From Arcuatula senhousia (lineage: Eukaryota; Mollusca; Bivalvia; Mytilida; Mytilidae): a stretch of DNA of 64,000 nucleotides. The translations under genes and the position numbers were made by a program. Below the pieces are notes generated by a model. It made no database searches, had not been told where the DNA came from, and saw only the letters and a list, made by a program, of their open reading frames with translations. The DNA is taken from contig OZ020303.1 of assembly GCA_963971305.1 (NCBI GenBank), forward strand, positions 31,298,106 through 31,362,105. The letters are read 5' to 3'. Shown here piece by piece: positions 11,171-23,215 of the stretch (positions are counted from its first letter, which is position 1; every line of letters begins with the position of its first letter).

Positions 11171-11507
11171 AATATTTTGTTTTAAGGAGATATAACACAA
11201 CTTTGAAGGTAAACTTGTGTCGTTTTATTCTGTTAAAAACTTTCTTCAATATTTTTTAATTAATCAGAAAAAATGAACATATTTATCTAATATGAAATCG
11301 AATCTAAGGTTTTAGAAACAATTTCATTGACAATAAATGAGTTTCAACAGCTTTGGTCTCTTGTTAAGAAACTGAAGAACCCGTTTAGATCTTCTGTTTC
11401 ACCTTAAACATGCATTTGATTGACATCATGTGACACTGTTAGATAACATTATTTTGCACAAAATTCGATTTACAATCATCGAGTCAAATGTAAGCATGAA
11501 CAAGCTT
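11171..11507. other. unassigned spacer
   Basis: AT-rich sequence with no recognised gene or repeat. Confidence 0.4.
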
Positions 11508-11705
11508 AAAAAGAAGCAGAGGTACCAATGGGGTATCAGAATGTCAAAAGTCCGAAAGGGCAGAGACAAAACCAGTAAACACCAACAAGAACAGGACAAA
11601 AACAGACAACATGTAAAACATGGAAACACAAAACAACTGAATATCAATCAACAACGCGAACTCCAGTCGAAACAAGAGTGAACTCAGGTGCTCCGGAAAA
11701 AATTA
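11508..11705 (-). repeat. family C retroelement, 3' terminal fragment
   Basis: A minus-strand copy beginning at the 3' terminus (plus strand AAAGAAGCAGAGGTACCAAT) and broken off after GAGTGAACTCAGGTGCTCCG. Its sharp 3' boundary agrees with that of the copies at 2549 and 26600, so the CTCTGCTTCTT end is probably the true 3' end of the element. Confidence 0.65.
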
Positions 11706-11734
11706 GCCAAAGTCTAAATATAATTTGTAAAATT

Positions 11735-11970
11735 CAAAATTGTTTAAAACACCAGCTTCGTTCCTTGTACTGCATATGGTCGATATACTTGGTGCTGGAT
11801 TTTGCTTTCCTGCTCGAACTGTTTTGGTTTTGAGTACTTGTCGTTCAATACTTTTAGTTTTTTATCCTCCAATGTTTTAATTCAAATGTTGATGAGAGGT
11901 TACTCCTTGACATATGCATATACAACACTACCAAATTACCCATTTTTATACCCGTTTGGTATAGTATTTT
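11735..11970 (+). repeat. family G dispersed repeat
   Basis: This 235-bp stretch (GGTCGATATACTTGGTGCTGG, then TGATGAGAGGTTACTCCTTG, then TTTTTATACCCGTTTGGTAT) is a diverged copy of the unit present twice in direct order at 56735-57353. No termini or coding content were recognised. Confidence 0.65.
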
Positions 11971-12955
11971 CAAATTAAGGAATTGCTTCCGACACAATAT
12001 AAGTAATGATAACATGTAATTCACTTTCAGATAGACGGTCTTAGTTCTACAGAAATTTTGAATAGTCAAAATGAAACTATGAGCTGTTCTTTGTGCTATA
12101 CCAAATGATGTTCGTGAATTGACATTTAAAAGACAATTCAGTGACAAAAATTGCTCTTTAAATTATAAATATCAATGTTTGAAGTTCTCACGTATCGTGT
12201 TTTAAGCAATACTTGACACAGTTAAATCTATTAGAAGTTGTGTGCAATTAATTTTGAAAAACGACTTTGAAAATGAAGAGAGTTTGCGTGATAAGTAAGA
12301 ATTAAGGAACAAGACAAAAAAATAAGGTATATAACCGTCTAGTTTAATAGGAATAATTAACTTTTACTTAAATATTTTTGTATCACTTCCAGGCATTTAC
12401 TCTTTACAAAAAAACCTTTCATCTTAAAATTTGATCATAACAAAGTTTGTAAAAAAGTTTGTTTACAAGTTTTCTATAAACAGCTTTCAAAACGGATACC
12501 ATATAATTATGAATAATTTAAAGGGTCTTTTAGTTTTTATTTTCACTACAATAAATGACTTTATAGATTAACGTGGTTAATCACTGATCTTTGAGTAACT
12601 AATATCAGGACCACAAAACGGGCGTAATAAGTAAGGTTGTACCTACGGTATAAACAAATCCGTGTTTCGAAACAAGGAAGAGATACTATGATAAACTTTA
12701 AGTAAAACGTTATTTTTTTTAGTTATGTCTCTCCACAAAAAGTTGTAAGATATTTTTCAACAAGTTAGCATTTCACTGGGCATAAATCTAGCACGTTCAC
12801 CTCGCCGACTGTTGTTCATACTTAAAAATGACTGAATTGTTGATGAGCTGGTAAGGAAGATAAAAGCAAGGTCTTTCAATACCATTTAAAAAAAATTATA
12901 TCGTATTAGTCAACAATCTTTTCATCGATTATTTTTTCAATAATTCTTTAAGGTT
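11971..12955. other. AT-rich region, nothing recognised
   Basis: A 97-codon minus-strand frame (11854-12147) partly overlaps family G and has no protein-like features. No other content was recognised. Confidence 0.4.
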
Positions 12956-12967
12956 CTTAATGAGTAG

Positions 12968-13442
12968 GTCCCGTGCGGGCCCGGGTGGCGAATAGACCCG
13001 CAGCAGAACCTAACTTGTCGTAAGAGGCGACTTAGGGTCTTGGAAATCTGACGTCGGGTCAGTGCTCAGCCCACAGAGCGACCAAGTGTGTACCCTTGGT
13101 GGCTGAATATGGTGGCCCTCGTCCGCGGGGGTTGTCAGGTCTATAATACGGAAACCCTGACCGCCGACTATAGTGGGCCAACGTGTGTGGAGAGTGTCAC
13201 GCTTCATGCACGTAAAACCCCTTTGTGGACCGCCAAGTAGTGCACCACATAGCCTAAATTTCACGCCCCTACCCACCTCCCACCTTTTCCTGTGGTTCTT
13301 CAAATTTTACCGTTCCTTTGTTTCCCACCCCGACCCCATATTTCATTTAGCATCATCATTTTATCACCCTTTATATGTTCATCGCCTTTTAATAACCTAT
13401 ATAGCGTTACACGGGCGTAAAAAACCAACTCACTCACTCACT
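12968..13442 (+). mobile_element. family A SINE-like element with 12-bp target duplication
   Basis: Complete from GTCCCGTGCGGGCCCGGGTG to the (ACTC)n tail. The flanks CTTAATGAGTAG (12956-12967) and CTTAATAATTAG (13443-13454) match at 10 of 12 bases, an aged target duplication. There is a small deletion after the CATCATCATTT stretch relative to other copies. Confidence 0.85.
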
Positions 13443-14301
13443 CTTAATAATTAGACTAACTTTTCTATTGAATACAATACCTAAAGCCTTTGTCCACGGT
13501 CCACACCATGCCATGGACCTAGGGTTACGTATATACAATTATATGTACAGCTTGAACTTCACATAGAAATAAAAGTAAGCTTGAGCTCCCGAGATAAGGC
13601 ATATAACACCTAAAACAAATCGGCTAAACGGCTTTAAAATTGAACATTTAACAAGAGGCTCCCAAGAGCCTAAATCGCTCACCTGGTCTTGATGTCAACC
13701 CAACATTTTGTAGAGCTAAATGAGCTGAACATTTAAGCAAGCAACAGTTTTTCTTTATCTACTATATAGTCTATTATTTTCATTCTAAAGGCCAAAAACA
13801 TGAAAAAAACATTTTTTAAGGGGCCGTAACTCCTATAAGGAGTCATCTGACAACTTCGACCTTATGGAGACTTTTGTAGAGCTAAATGAGCTGAACATTT
13901 AAGCAAGCAACAGCTTTTCTCTATCTGCAATAGTTTTCATACTATAGGGCAAAAACATGAAAAAAACACTATTTTTCACCTTTAAGGGGCTGTAACCCCT
14001 ATAAGGGGTCATCTGGCAACTTCGACCCTATTGAGACTTTTGTAGAGCTAAATGAGCTGAACATTTAAGCAAGCAACAGCTTTTCTCTATCTGCAATAGT
14101 TTTCATACTATAGGACAAAAACATGAAAAAACGCTATTTTTCACCTTTAAGGGGCTGTAACACCTATAAGGGGTCATCTGACAACCTCAACCCTATGGAG
14201 ACTTTTGTAGAACTTTTGATGCTGAAGCAGTAGGGTGGCATCAGATTTCATTTATCTCTTACTAGGAAAAACCCGCGAATTTGCGGCAAAATCAATCGTT
14301 G

Positions 14302-14608
14302 CATTGCTTTAAAAAATACATGTAGACCACACAATAAAAGCATTGCATTTGCATGACCATACATTGTTGTGCTAATCTCAAATTAAAGGCTCTGCGGCTG
14401 ACTGGTCCTTTGTAATCGATGGATGCAGGGCCCGTCTTCCACCACGGGGAGGTGTATTGCTTGAAAAAATACATGTAGATCACACAATAAAAGCATTGCA
14501 TTTGCATGACCATACATGGTTGTGCTAATCTCAAATTAAAAGTTCTACGGCTGAATGATCCTTTGTTATCGATGGATGCAGGGCCCGTCTTCCACCACGG
14601 AGAGGTAC
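14302..14608. repeat. 152-bp tandem duplication
   Basis: Two direct copies start at ATTGCTTTAAAAAATACATG (14304) and ATTGCTTGAAAAAATACATG (14456) and end in GGGCCCGTCTTCCACCACGG. They are about 90% alike by eye. The open minus-strand frame across them (14292-14534) simply repeats a peptide twice and has no other support. Confidence 0.8.
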
Positions 14609-14824
14609 TGGTCGGAATTCTGGAAGACTTGAGGTTCTACGGTATTATTTTAACTTTAAATAAGTTTTAGTTTATAATCTCTTATTGTTTTATTTTATCC
14701 CACCTGTAGATTTTTTATCTAACAAAGTGCAGTGGCAGGATAAATTTCATTCATTCGCTACGCATTTTTATCGTTGACCTTAGTTTTACACACATTTTAA
14801 AATTTCAATCATGATTGTTTTTTT

Positions 14825-15966
14825 ATACCCCCCACTTCAAAAGTGGGGGGTATATAGTGATAGGGGTGTCCGTCCGTCCTTCCGTCCGTCCTTCCGTCCG
14901 TCCTTCCGTTACACTTCAGGGTACCCATCTCTTATCCGCAACTCCTTCTAAACCCCTTGGTGGATTTTCATGAAACTTACGCACAATCTTTGTGACATAA
15001 TGTAGATGTGCACCTACTATTTTAAAATTTGATCAGAATGATTTTTGGGGTTTCCCATAGCAAAACATGGACTTAGCCATTCGACTACATGGGGGTACCC
15101 ATCTCTTATCCGCAACTGCTCCTAAACCCCTTGATGGATTTTCATGAAACTTACACACAATCTTTGTGACATAATGTAGATGTGCACCTACTATTTTAAA
15201 ATTTGATCAGAATGATTTTTGGGTTTCCCATAGCAAAACATGGACTTAGCCATTCGGCTACATGGGGGTACCCATCTCTTATCCGCAACATCTCCTAAAC
15301 CCCTTGATGGATTTTCATAAAACTTACACACAATCTTTGTGACATAATGTAGATGTGCACCTACTATTTTAAAATTTGATCAGAATGATTTTTGGGGTTT
15401 CCCATAGCAAAACATGGACTTAGCCATTCGGCTACATGGGGGTACCCATCTCTTATCCGCAACTCCTCCTAAACCCCTTGATGGATTTTCATGAAACTTA
15501 CACACAATCTTTGTGACATAATGTAGATGTGCACCTACTATTTTAAAATTTGATCAGAATGATTTTTGGGGTTTCCCATAGCAAAACGTGGACTTAGCCA
15601 TTCGGCTACATGGGGGTACCCATCTCTTATCCGCAACTCCTCCTAAACCCCTTGATGGATTGTCATGAAACTTACACACAATTGTTGTGACATAATGTAG
15701 ATGCGCACCTACTATTTTAAAATTTGATCAGAATGATTCTTGGGGTTTCCCAAAGCAATACATGGACTCAGCCATTCGACTACATGGGGGTGCCCATCTC
15801 TTATCCGCAACTCCTCCTAAACCCCTTGATGGATTTTCATGAAACTTACACACAATCTCTGTGACATAATGTAGATGTGCATCTCCTTTTTTAAAATTTT
15901 ATCTGATTAATTTGTTTGGGGGGTGGGGGGTATTTATTTGTGAGCTGCGGCTCACAGTTTTTCTAG
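14825..15966 (+). mobile_element. HINE/pearl-like element with 174-bp units (copy 2)
   Basis: Same family as 449-1927. The left hairpin (14825-14853) has ATACCCCCCAC arms; the CCGTCCTTCCGTCCG microsatellite follows; units begin at 14919, 15093, 15266, 15440, 15614 and 15788; the right inverted motif GTGGGGGGTAT is at 15923-15933. The 3' stem-loop GTGAGCTGCGGCTCAC (15940-15955) is a perfect 6-bp stem, followed by AGTTTTT and CTAG with T as the next base. Six units here against eight in copy 1, with most units closer to each other than in copy 1. Confidence 0.8.
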
Positions 15967-16689
15967 TTTTCTATCAAGTTTCAATTTTTGAAGATAAAAC
16001 ATTTTTTGCATATATTTTTAAAGTAAACATACCAATATAATCTATTATATAAAATCTTTAAATATAAAGCATAATTAATGGAAAAGTTTTGTGGGTTTTT
16101 TTGTAGTTTTCTGAAAACAGGGGAAATAAATTTAAAAAAGGAGGGTATATTAAATTCCAGAACGATGACGGCTATAGCGTTTCCGGATCAATTAATTAGG
16201 TTAATTAGCAAACTGCAGACATAATTGCATATGTGCTAATTAAATTTTAAAAGGGCACAACCATCCCCTATTTTTGATATATAAAGCTTAGTTGTAGCAT
16301 TTGTTGTTTAGGCTGCAACCCGGCTAACAAAAAAACACTTCGTTATTTTAGTAGTATAGATACTTTTTGATTTACAAGCCAAAAACAGTAGTCTGACCCC
16401 CTGGTCTATTTTTAGCAACGGCGGCCATGTTTTTCAACGAATCAAAAATTCCCACATCAGTTCTGTGGGGGATACCCTAGAGTACCACCAGACAAAATTT
16501 GGTTTGAATCTGTGCAGCGGTTTCAGAGGAGAAGAAGTTTGAAGAAAAGTTAACGACGACGACGACGACGACGGACGCCAAGTGATGGCAATAGCTCACA
16601 TGGCCTTGGGCCAGGTGAGCTAAAAAGAAACCTCCTTTCTGGAGTGTCTTTTTTTTTCTATGAAACAAAAACATTTTTTCTTACCTTTT

Positions 16690-17200
16690 AAAGAGCACAA
16701 ACCGTAAAAGAGGTAATCAAATGATTCCGGCCTATCAGAGACTATGTACAGCTTCTTGAGCTCAACATTTATGCAAACAACAGCTTTTCTTTATCCGTGA
16801 AGTTTTAATTCTATCAGTCAAAAACACGATTTTTAGCTTTTTAAGGGACAAAACCCCACAAGGAGGTCATCTAACAACTTCAAATAATATAGACGTTTGA
16901 AGAGCTGAATGAGCTTAGCATTTAAGTAAGAAACAGCATTTCTAGAGCTCTACTTTAAAAGTTTCCAATCTATTAGCAAAAAGCACAATTTTCAACGGAG
17001 TATAGCCTCGAATTTGCCCTAAAAAAGGAGTTATCTGACAACTACGGATTAATAGAGATTTTGATTCCGCTAAAAGAGCTCAACATTTAAGCAAGCAGCA
17101 GCTTTCTTGGTCTTTCTTTATTGCAATAATAATCATACTTGATGCAAAAGCATAAACAATTATGATATTCTACCTAAAAATGGGCTGTCACGTTGTCCAA
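16690..17200 (+). repeat. diverged tandem units of the CACCTGG-type element
   Basis: Three or more degraded units are recognisable by GAGCTCAACATTTATGCAA, GAGCTTAGCATTTAAGTAAG and GAGCTCAACATTTAAGCAAG, each followed by a CAGC-TTT stretch. They lie to the right of the CCAGGTGAGCT terminus at 16621, so they belong to another, older copy in the same orientation. Confidence 0.55.
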
Positions 17201-18004
17201 TGTTTTAGAAATATTTTTTCTATCTGGTTTCTAAGCTATTCTATTAAGCCATTGAGAGTAATTTAACCATGGCTTACTACTATTTTTAGTTACATCGGCC
17301 AAGCATCTTTAGCTCATGTAAGCTGTTGACATCACTTAGCGTCGTCTTCGTCGTTTAATTTACTTCTAAAATCTTATTTGAAACTATTAAAGGGGTTGTT
17401 TTTAAACTTTGCACAGATTATTAACTGGAAATCTTCTACCAAAATTGCAAAACTGGTGACTGCCGATTAAAAACATGGCCGCCATTGCTAAAAATAGAAC
17501 AGGGTGTCAGACACCATTTTTTAAAAAGTATATTAGGTAGAGAACATCTGATCACAACTTTTTTTCCTCGGTATAACACGGTCTACCAAAGTCTCCATTT
17601 AGTCAAAGTTGTCAGATGATACTTAAAGGGAAAGTTATTCTTAAAAGGTGTAAAATAGCGTTTTTTTCCTTGTTTTTTGGCTTATAGAATGAAAACTAAA
17701 GCAGATAGAGAAAAACTGTTGCATGCTTAGACCTTCAGCTCATTGACCTCTATTTAAAGTCTCCATTGGGTCTAAGCTATAAAATGATCCTTTATAAGGG
17801 TTCTGGCTCGTTAAATGTGTAAAATAGCGGGTTTTTCATTCATTTGGCATAAAGAGTGCATATTATTGCGGATAGAGAAAAGCTGTTGCTTGCTTAAACC
17901 TTTAGCTCACTAAGCTCTACAAGAGTCTTCATTCGATCGAAGTTGTCAGATGACCCCTTATCGGGGGTTTTGGTTCATTAAAGATAAAAATGGCATTTTT
18001 TCAT

Positions 18005-18210
18005 GTTTAAAGCTTAGTTAGTTAGTTAGTTAGTTAGTTATTGCTTTACTCCCAAGCAGCACGATTTCGGCTATATCCGGAAGATGAACATGAAAGTGGT
18101 GATACAATGAACATGAAATGATGATGAAGTGGAGGAAATGGGGACACAAGGCCAATCGGGTAGGAGAGTTTTGACTGCCACTGGAAAAAGGAGTGATGGG
18201 TAGGGACCTA
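18005..18210 (-). mobile_element. family B SINE-like, 3' part, inside a tandem-repeat element
   Basis: The plus strand shows the (TTAG)n tail, TTATTGCTTTACTCCCAAGC, CGGCTATATCCGG and GGCCAATCGGGTAGGAGAG. It is the 3' end of a minus-strand B copy, cut at GGTAGGGAC, where sequence of the surrounding repeat (CTATAGAATGAAAA) resumes. Confidence 0.75.
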
Positions 18211-18376
18211 TAGAATGAAAATTATCAGGTAGAGAAAAGCTGTCGTTTGTTTAAAACTTCATTTCATTCAACTTTTCGGAAAAAAACCTTAGACTGAAGC
18301 TGGCAGATTACCTATAATTGTCAAGTTTTGGGTTTTTGTCTTGCAGATTAAACCTTTAAAAGATTAAAAACCCGTT

Positions 18377-18402
18377 TGTTTGTTTGTTTGTTTGTTTGTT
18401 TA
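18377..18402. repeat. (GTTT)n microsatellite
   Basis: About seven GTTT units inside the minus-strand CACCTGG-type element. Confidence 0.9.
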
Positions 18403-18637
18403 AATGTTCGGGTACATGACGATCCAATAAAGTTTTTTCGCCTCTCATGCCCAAACATATTTTCATTCAATCAGTCATTGAAGCCAGGTGAGTGATTCAG
18501 GCTCCTGTGAGCTGACGACGGCAAAAAAATCGGATTTGCTTCTGTGAAGGTTACTCTAAGAAATAACCATACTAAGTTTTATTCGAACCCTGTGGAGCTT
18601 AGCATTTACCTGAAGTAAGTATACCAATACCCTTAGT

Positions 18638-18695
18638 CGCCTCCAACGACAAGCTAGACTCTGCTGTGGGCCTATTCGCCATCCGGGCCACGCAT
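18638..18695 (-). repeat. family A 5'-end fragment
   Basis: CCTTAGTCGCCTCC, CGACAAGCTAGACTCTG, GGGCCTATTCGCCATCCGGG: the first ~60 bp of an A element on the minus strand, with everything else missing. Confidence 0.65.
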
Positions 18696-21600
18696 TCTAT
18701 AAAACATTCTTCAGTTTTGAACGAATCTGAAAACATATTCATAACTTTTTAATGCGAATATGTAAAGACAAGAGCAGAGAGACCGAAAATGTTTAGTTTC
18801 TATTGTATAATTGCCTGGTATACTAGTATGTACTTTTTGATTTTGCCTATGTACAATTATGTTTATTACATTAAACGTTATCCCTTTACTGTTCTTCTGG
18901 CAAAGATAAATATTTTGGGTTATCAATTAAATCACAGCTCTACAATTCATTGATTAAATTTGACACTTTATGACTAGTACTAATAGCCTAATAATATCAA
19001 TGTTTATAAATGTAATCGGAAGTTAAAAAGAAGACTTCGGTTCTTAAATATTTTGGTATTTTTAATTATATCCGTTTAAATTGTAGGTTTGTGTTCTCGG
19101 TCTATTTGATATTTTTATTAATAAGTCAATATTTATAGTCTTTGCACGATACCGAAAATTACACTTCTTTTAACAGTTTTATTAATTCGTACATATATTA
19201 TTCCTTGTTAATAAAATAAATAATAAAATGTTTTAATTTCTATACAGTTGTTAGATAAAAGTTTTTGTTGCTAATTCCGTGTAAGCAACACTACATGTCA
19301 CTAAAAACATTTACATATGATGTCTTTGAATCACATCTTAGATGTTTATGGAAGCAATTTCCTTTTCGCTATTCTATTAATTTTTGTTTACGTACTTTTG
19401 TCAAATAACAAGAAGGGTTAAAACCATATCCATTAGTACTCGAGTTACATATATGTAATAGTTAGGCTCCTGGAACATGCATAATGCATTTAGCATCATG
19501 GTAATACCTATCATACTAGAATGAAAGATTCGTTCATTGTTATAAGCATCATTTGAACAAACTGTACCAATATGTTTTTATTGTACTTTCTAGTTATAAA
19601 ACAATATGGGAATTGAATGATTCTTTTGTAGGTGGTAATTCGTCTGGAAGAACAGGTTACAGTAAATTTCGAAGCATACGATTGCTTAGTATTATTAGGT
19701 GCACCTACTACTGGTTCTGACAAAATGTTGATAGGACAGGCCACCAAGCTTAGCTCAAGAGGGTCTTGAAAGCCTTTTATAATTTTTGACGTTTGGCTTC
19801 CTACGACTCTGTGGATCTGAAAAAGTCCAAATGACCGAAAACCCCCAGAAAGACTTGATTATTATCTGGACTAAAAATAATCCTCGTTCAACGAGTCGTT
19901 GCTCAAATGTTAATTTTGAGAAATTTTAACTGTCTGTAGCACGGGGGTAACTTCAATTATAAAGGTAGGTACATATGTGCGGCCCAAAAGAGTCTGGATA
20001 TTTCAATGTTGTATATATGATAAGGTATTCTTTTCACAAATGTCATATATCAATAGGAAAAGAGTGACTGAGCATCCACATTTTGCCTCCTTGTAACCTT
20101 AACTGTACATGCATTTGATAACGTTTACCATTCAAACTTTGATTTTAATGTAAAATCTATAAAACATGTAAAGTTTAAGATTAGTCTGTGCATTAATTAT
20201 ATAATAATATATGAATGGGTGTGGTTTTTAAGCAGGCAAATATATGAATAAGGTGGGTATAAAACTTCTGGGCCGCACATCTGTACCCTAAAGTACTTGG
20301 AGTTACCCAACCCCCACCCCCCTCCCAACGTGGTCTGTAGTGTAGGGTTTTCCGGACAACAGAAATTTTTAGTTGTTAAATTATCTCGTTGAGCCTCAAG
20401 TCAAAGTATTACTGATGTCTCTCAAACAGGTTGTGTACATGCACATGGAACGAAGAACGAATCGATCCAACCATCTTGTTTTCATAAAAATAACATCACG
20501 AGTTCAAGGCCTTATATTGATAATTTTAAAACAATTACACGTGAAATTATATCATTAAGATTGCAAAATGTTTGCATGGTTCATAAATACATAAGTAGAG
20601 AGTTGCCAAAACATATCTTGAAAAGTTCAATCTGTGCTGCTGAGAAAAAAATAGTTCGCGTAGTAATATAAAAAATTTAACTGCAGTAACAGCTATTATA
20701 GCGCAATAATGCACCGGGTGGTGTCTTTTCGGTATTTTTTTTTTAAATTGAATATTGATAAATAATAACAGACTCTAATTTATTCACAAACTGGCATTAA
20801 AATCAATCTTCATGACGACCTATTTTAGATCCTATTATGCAACATACGAATCGTTATGCAATCGACAACAGGGTGAATCTAAGTTTACATCTAGAATAGA
20901 TATTCGAGAATAGGTCTCTCGTATGAAAAAAGACTTTCAAAACTGAGAATTGACTGGCATTTTTCATTTAAAATGTTTTACCTTGATTGGTCTGTTGGTC
21001 ACTGCACCCCCCTAAAAAAAGTGCATATGTACTACAAGTAGATCAGGAATATAAACCTGAAAAGTATGAAATAGTAATTTAGACGTCTAATGGAGACATT
21101 GGGTCAAAAAAGATGAACGCAACTAAGGTAATAAGGGATGGTATATTTTGACAAATAAGCTTATACGGGGAATCGAGGGTCCTTTTAATACTTAAACCTG
21201 CTGAAGTGTTCACTTACGGGTAAACATGGCAAATTTATTAACCAGAACACCCAGATTGGTATGATGTCATGGTTTCCGTATTATGACCTGTTGAGTCCTT
21301 ATCACCTCTTTATTACCCATGCTAACTTTCAGTTTCACAAAGCTTGGTTGAAATGTATTGATTGTGTCCGAGGATTCAACATTTAACAAAGTTAGTGGAT
21401 GAACGACGCACGCAAATTGATGGTAATAGCTCAGTTGAGCTTAAACCTTAAATAAGGGGCTGCATTAAGTTGTGTTAAGAATAAGTTCCAAACTCAACTA
21501 TTTGAAACATGACATAAATGAACGACTGACCTGGAAAAAGAAGGCAGAGTGTTACTCAAAGTGCCAAATTTTATACCCAAGCTTAGAGAAAGAAGGAGAA

Positions 21601-21829
21601 TGCTAGTTTATATCTGTCCGTCCGTCTGCAACATAACAGTCGAAATTGTTTCTTAAGTAAGTACTCATTGTAGCTGCTTGAGATAAGGGACTAGTATATG
21701 TCTTCGTGATGGGGTCCTGTATCGCAAGTTCCAATTATACATGTAGGTCTGTCGGATGTAGCTTTCCAGTTTTCCAAAAAGTCGAGTTTGGTAATTAGTT
21801 TCTTCGAATGGCCTTGTGACCCCCACTTC
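18696..21829. other. mostly unique AT-rich DNA
   Basis: No gene was recognised. Two traces of repeats are seen. About 21395-21445 (GACGCACGC, ATTGATGGTAATAGCTCAG) resembles the right end of the CACCTGG-type elements. About 21570-21640 (TTATACCCAAGCTTAG followed by CTGTCCGTCCGTCTGC) resembles the left end of a HINE-like element without a clear array. The plus-strand frame 20373-20558 and minus-strand frames 18711-18926 and 19511-19747 have no supporting features. Confidence 0.4.
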
Positions 21830-22060
21830 TCATTTTATGTTCATTTTATAAACCCTTATATGTTCATCTCCCTGATATGGAATTATTCATTAAAGCAATG
21901 AATGTAATTTGGTGTGTAATGGGCATGCAACAGTGAAATTCGATTTGGGCTATATCAGGGAGACAAACAAGAAATGGGTGATTAAATGAACAGAAAAAAA
22001 ATGATTTGTTGATGAAATGGGGACACAAGGCCTTTTAGGATAATCATTTTTTACTGGAAA
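21830..22060. repeat. two family B 3' fragments, head-on
   Basis: About 21830-21900 is a plus-strand B 3' end (CATTTTATGTTCATTTTAT, TGTTCATCTCCCTGATAT). About 21935-22060 is the same region on the minus strand (GGGCTATATCAGGGAGA, GAAATGGGGACACAAGGCC). They face each other across about 40 bp, making a short inverted pair. Confidence 0.5.
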
Positions 22061-22239
22061 AAAATGAATTGCGAAAACATAATAAAGTTTAATGTGTAAA
22101 GAAATACAAGTCAAAAAAGGAAACGAGTTTTGAGTGTGCCTCTGGAAATTTAGAGATAAGTACAATCGAATAGTTTGAGCCTACTGGAGGGGGTTCTTAA
22201 GATCTAGTTCTTCAATGTTTGAGGAACGTACCATTTGTG

Positions 22240-22930
22240 ATTTAAGTTAATGTGATACGCCTGACGCGCGTTTCGTCTATTTGAAACTCATCAGAGGCGA
22301 GCTCATAAAAGATTGAAAATGCCGAACTTTATAGCGAGCATAGCTCGCAAGCGGGCACAAAGTGCCCGCACGAGCAGAGAGCTCTACGGTATTTGTTTCC
22401 GCGAGAAATTTGCTAATGCTGATTCAGATTTTTTATGGTCCGGAAAGGGTTATTATTTTTATAGGTCCGGAGTGAATGTTAAAATAATTTATAAGAAAAG
22501 AAATAATGCTTAAAAAAATAATAAATTGCGCTTTTTACAAGAAAATAATATTCTTAAAATAATAAATACACATAAGCTGCTCGTTTTGTCTTGGTTATAT
22601 GCACGTACGAAACTAACGTGTTTCGAAGCTTAATCGCCCCATACCATCTCGCCCAAAATACATTATATAAACAAAACGTAGTCCCTTTTAGCTATGCTCG
22701 CATTTAGGCAATGCCTACTCCATATTATGAATATGAAGAGCAAAGAACAAAAATGTCAATCTGGAAACCAAATAATGACTTAAGACCATCTATGTCTTGG
22801 GTAGGAAGAAACCTTGGGGTTTTGACCATTTTGAAATTTAAACTTGTACTTTGTAGGTTTGATGTGTTGTTCAACACAAAAGTGTTGATGCCGGATCGGG
22901 CTAGCCTCGGGGAATGAAAATAGCGCTAAC
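22240..22930 (-). repeat. family E repeat split by a hairpin-rich insert
   Basis: The E motif GATACGCCTGACGCGCGTTTC lies at about 22252-22272 with CTCATCAGAGGCGAGCTC following. The E body resumes at about 22716 (TATTATGAATATGAAGAGC, TGTCTTGGGTAGGAAGAAAC, GTGTTGATGCCGGATCGGG) and stops in the CCGTCACGGGTGTTAG block. Compared with the uninterrupted copy at 55440-55760, bases 22324-22709 are extra. Confidence 0.7.
22324..22709. mobile_element. hairpin-rich insertion with 6-bp direct repeats
   Basis: It interrupts an E copy and is flanked by AATGCC (22318-22323 and 22710-22715). Within the first 70 bases are three adjacent stem-loops: GCGAGC/GCTCGC, GCGGGCAC/GTGCCCGC with an AAA loop, and GAGC/GCTC. 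Near the right end is AGCTATGCTCGC, the inverse of the GCGAGCATAGCT at the left. Inverted ends plus strong hairpins fit a MITE or Helitron-like relic. The 66-codon frame over it is G/C-driven and unconvincing. Confidence 0.5.
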
Positions 22931-22969
22931 CGTCACGGGTGTTAGATATAGAAATTACAACAAAATTGT

Positions 22970-23215
22970 GACGGGTGTGCTATAGCAAGCAGGAACTGCT
23001 TACTCTTTCGGAGCACCTGAGTTCACTCTCGTTTCGACTTGAGTTCGCGTTGCTAAATGCGGTTTTGTTTTTATGTGTGTGTGTGTGTGTGTTTTTTATG
23101 TTGTTATGTGGTTTGTTTTGTTGTGATGATTTTTTGTCTGCCGGTTTTGTCTTTGTCTTTACGGTTTTATGATACTGATTACCCCTTTGGTACACCTTTG
23201 CTTCTTCCAGACAAT
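22970..23215 (+). repeat. family C 3' tail with (GT)n expansion
   Basis: A plus-strand C tail beginning GACGGGTGTGCTATAGCAAG and ending TGGTACACCTTTGCTTCTTC. The region after GTTTCGACTTGAGTTCGCG is altered and contains a (TG)n run at about 23074-23092. A truncated copy without reverse-transcriptase sequence. Confidence 0.65.

Larger units (their letters stand above)
13651..16621 (+). mobile_element. CACCTGG-type tandem-repeat element, split by later insertions
   Basis: The left end has a hairpin AGGCTCCCAAGAGCCT followed by GCTCACCTGG (13677-13686). Units of 166 bp follow, anchored on TAGAGCTAAATGAGCTGAAC at 13711, 13877 and 14043. The right end carries a (GAC/ACG)n microsatellite (about 16551-16574), CCAAGTGATGGCAATAGCTC and the inverted terminus CCAGGTGAGCT (16611-16621). 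Hairpin, tandem core, microsatellite and inverted subterminal motifs again look like a non-autonomous Helentron-type element, of a family I associate with bivalves. It is interrupted by the 152-bp duplication at 14302-14608 and by a complete HINE-like array at 14825-15966. Confidence 0.6.
17310..18512 (-). mobile_element. CACCTGG-type tandem-repeat element, opposite orientation
   Basis: The plus strand starts with the inverted right end (AGCTCATG, then ACATCACTTAGCGTCGTC) and a GGCCGCCATTGCTAAAAATAG block also found inverted at about 16405-16430. Units in reverse order follow (GTCAGATGATACTTAAAGGG, GCTTAGACCTTCAGCTC) and it ends with CCAGGTGAGTGATTCAGGCTC (18484-18504). Together with 13651-17200 it makes a large imperfect inverted arrangement. 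A family B fragment is inserted at 18005-18210. Confidence 0.55.
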
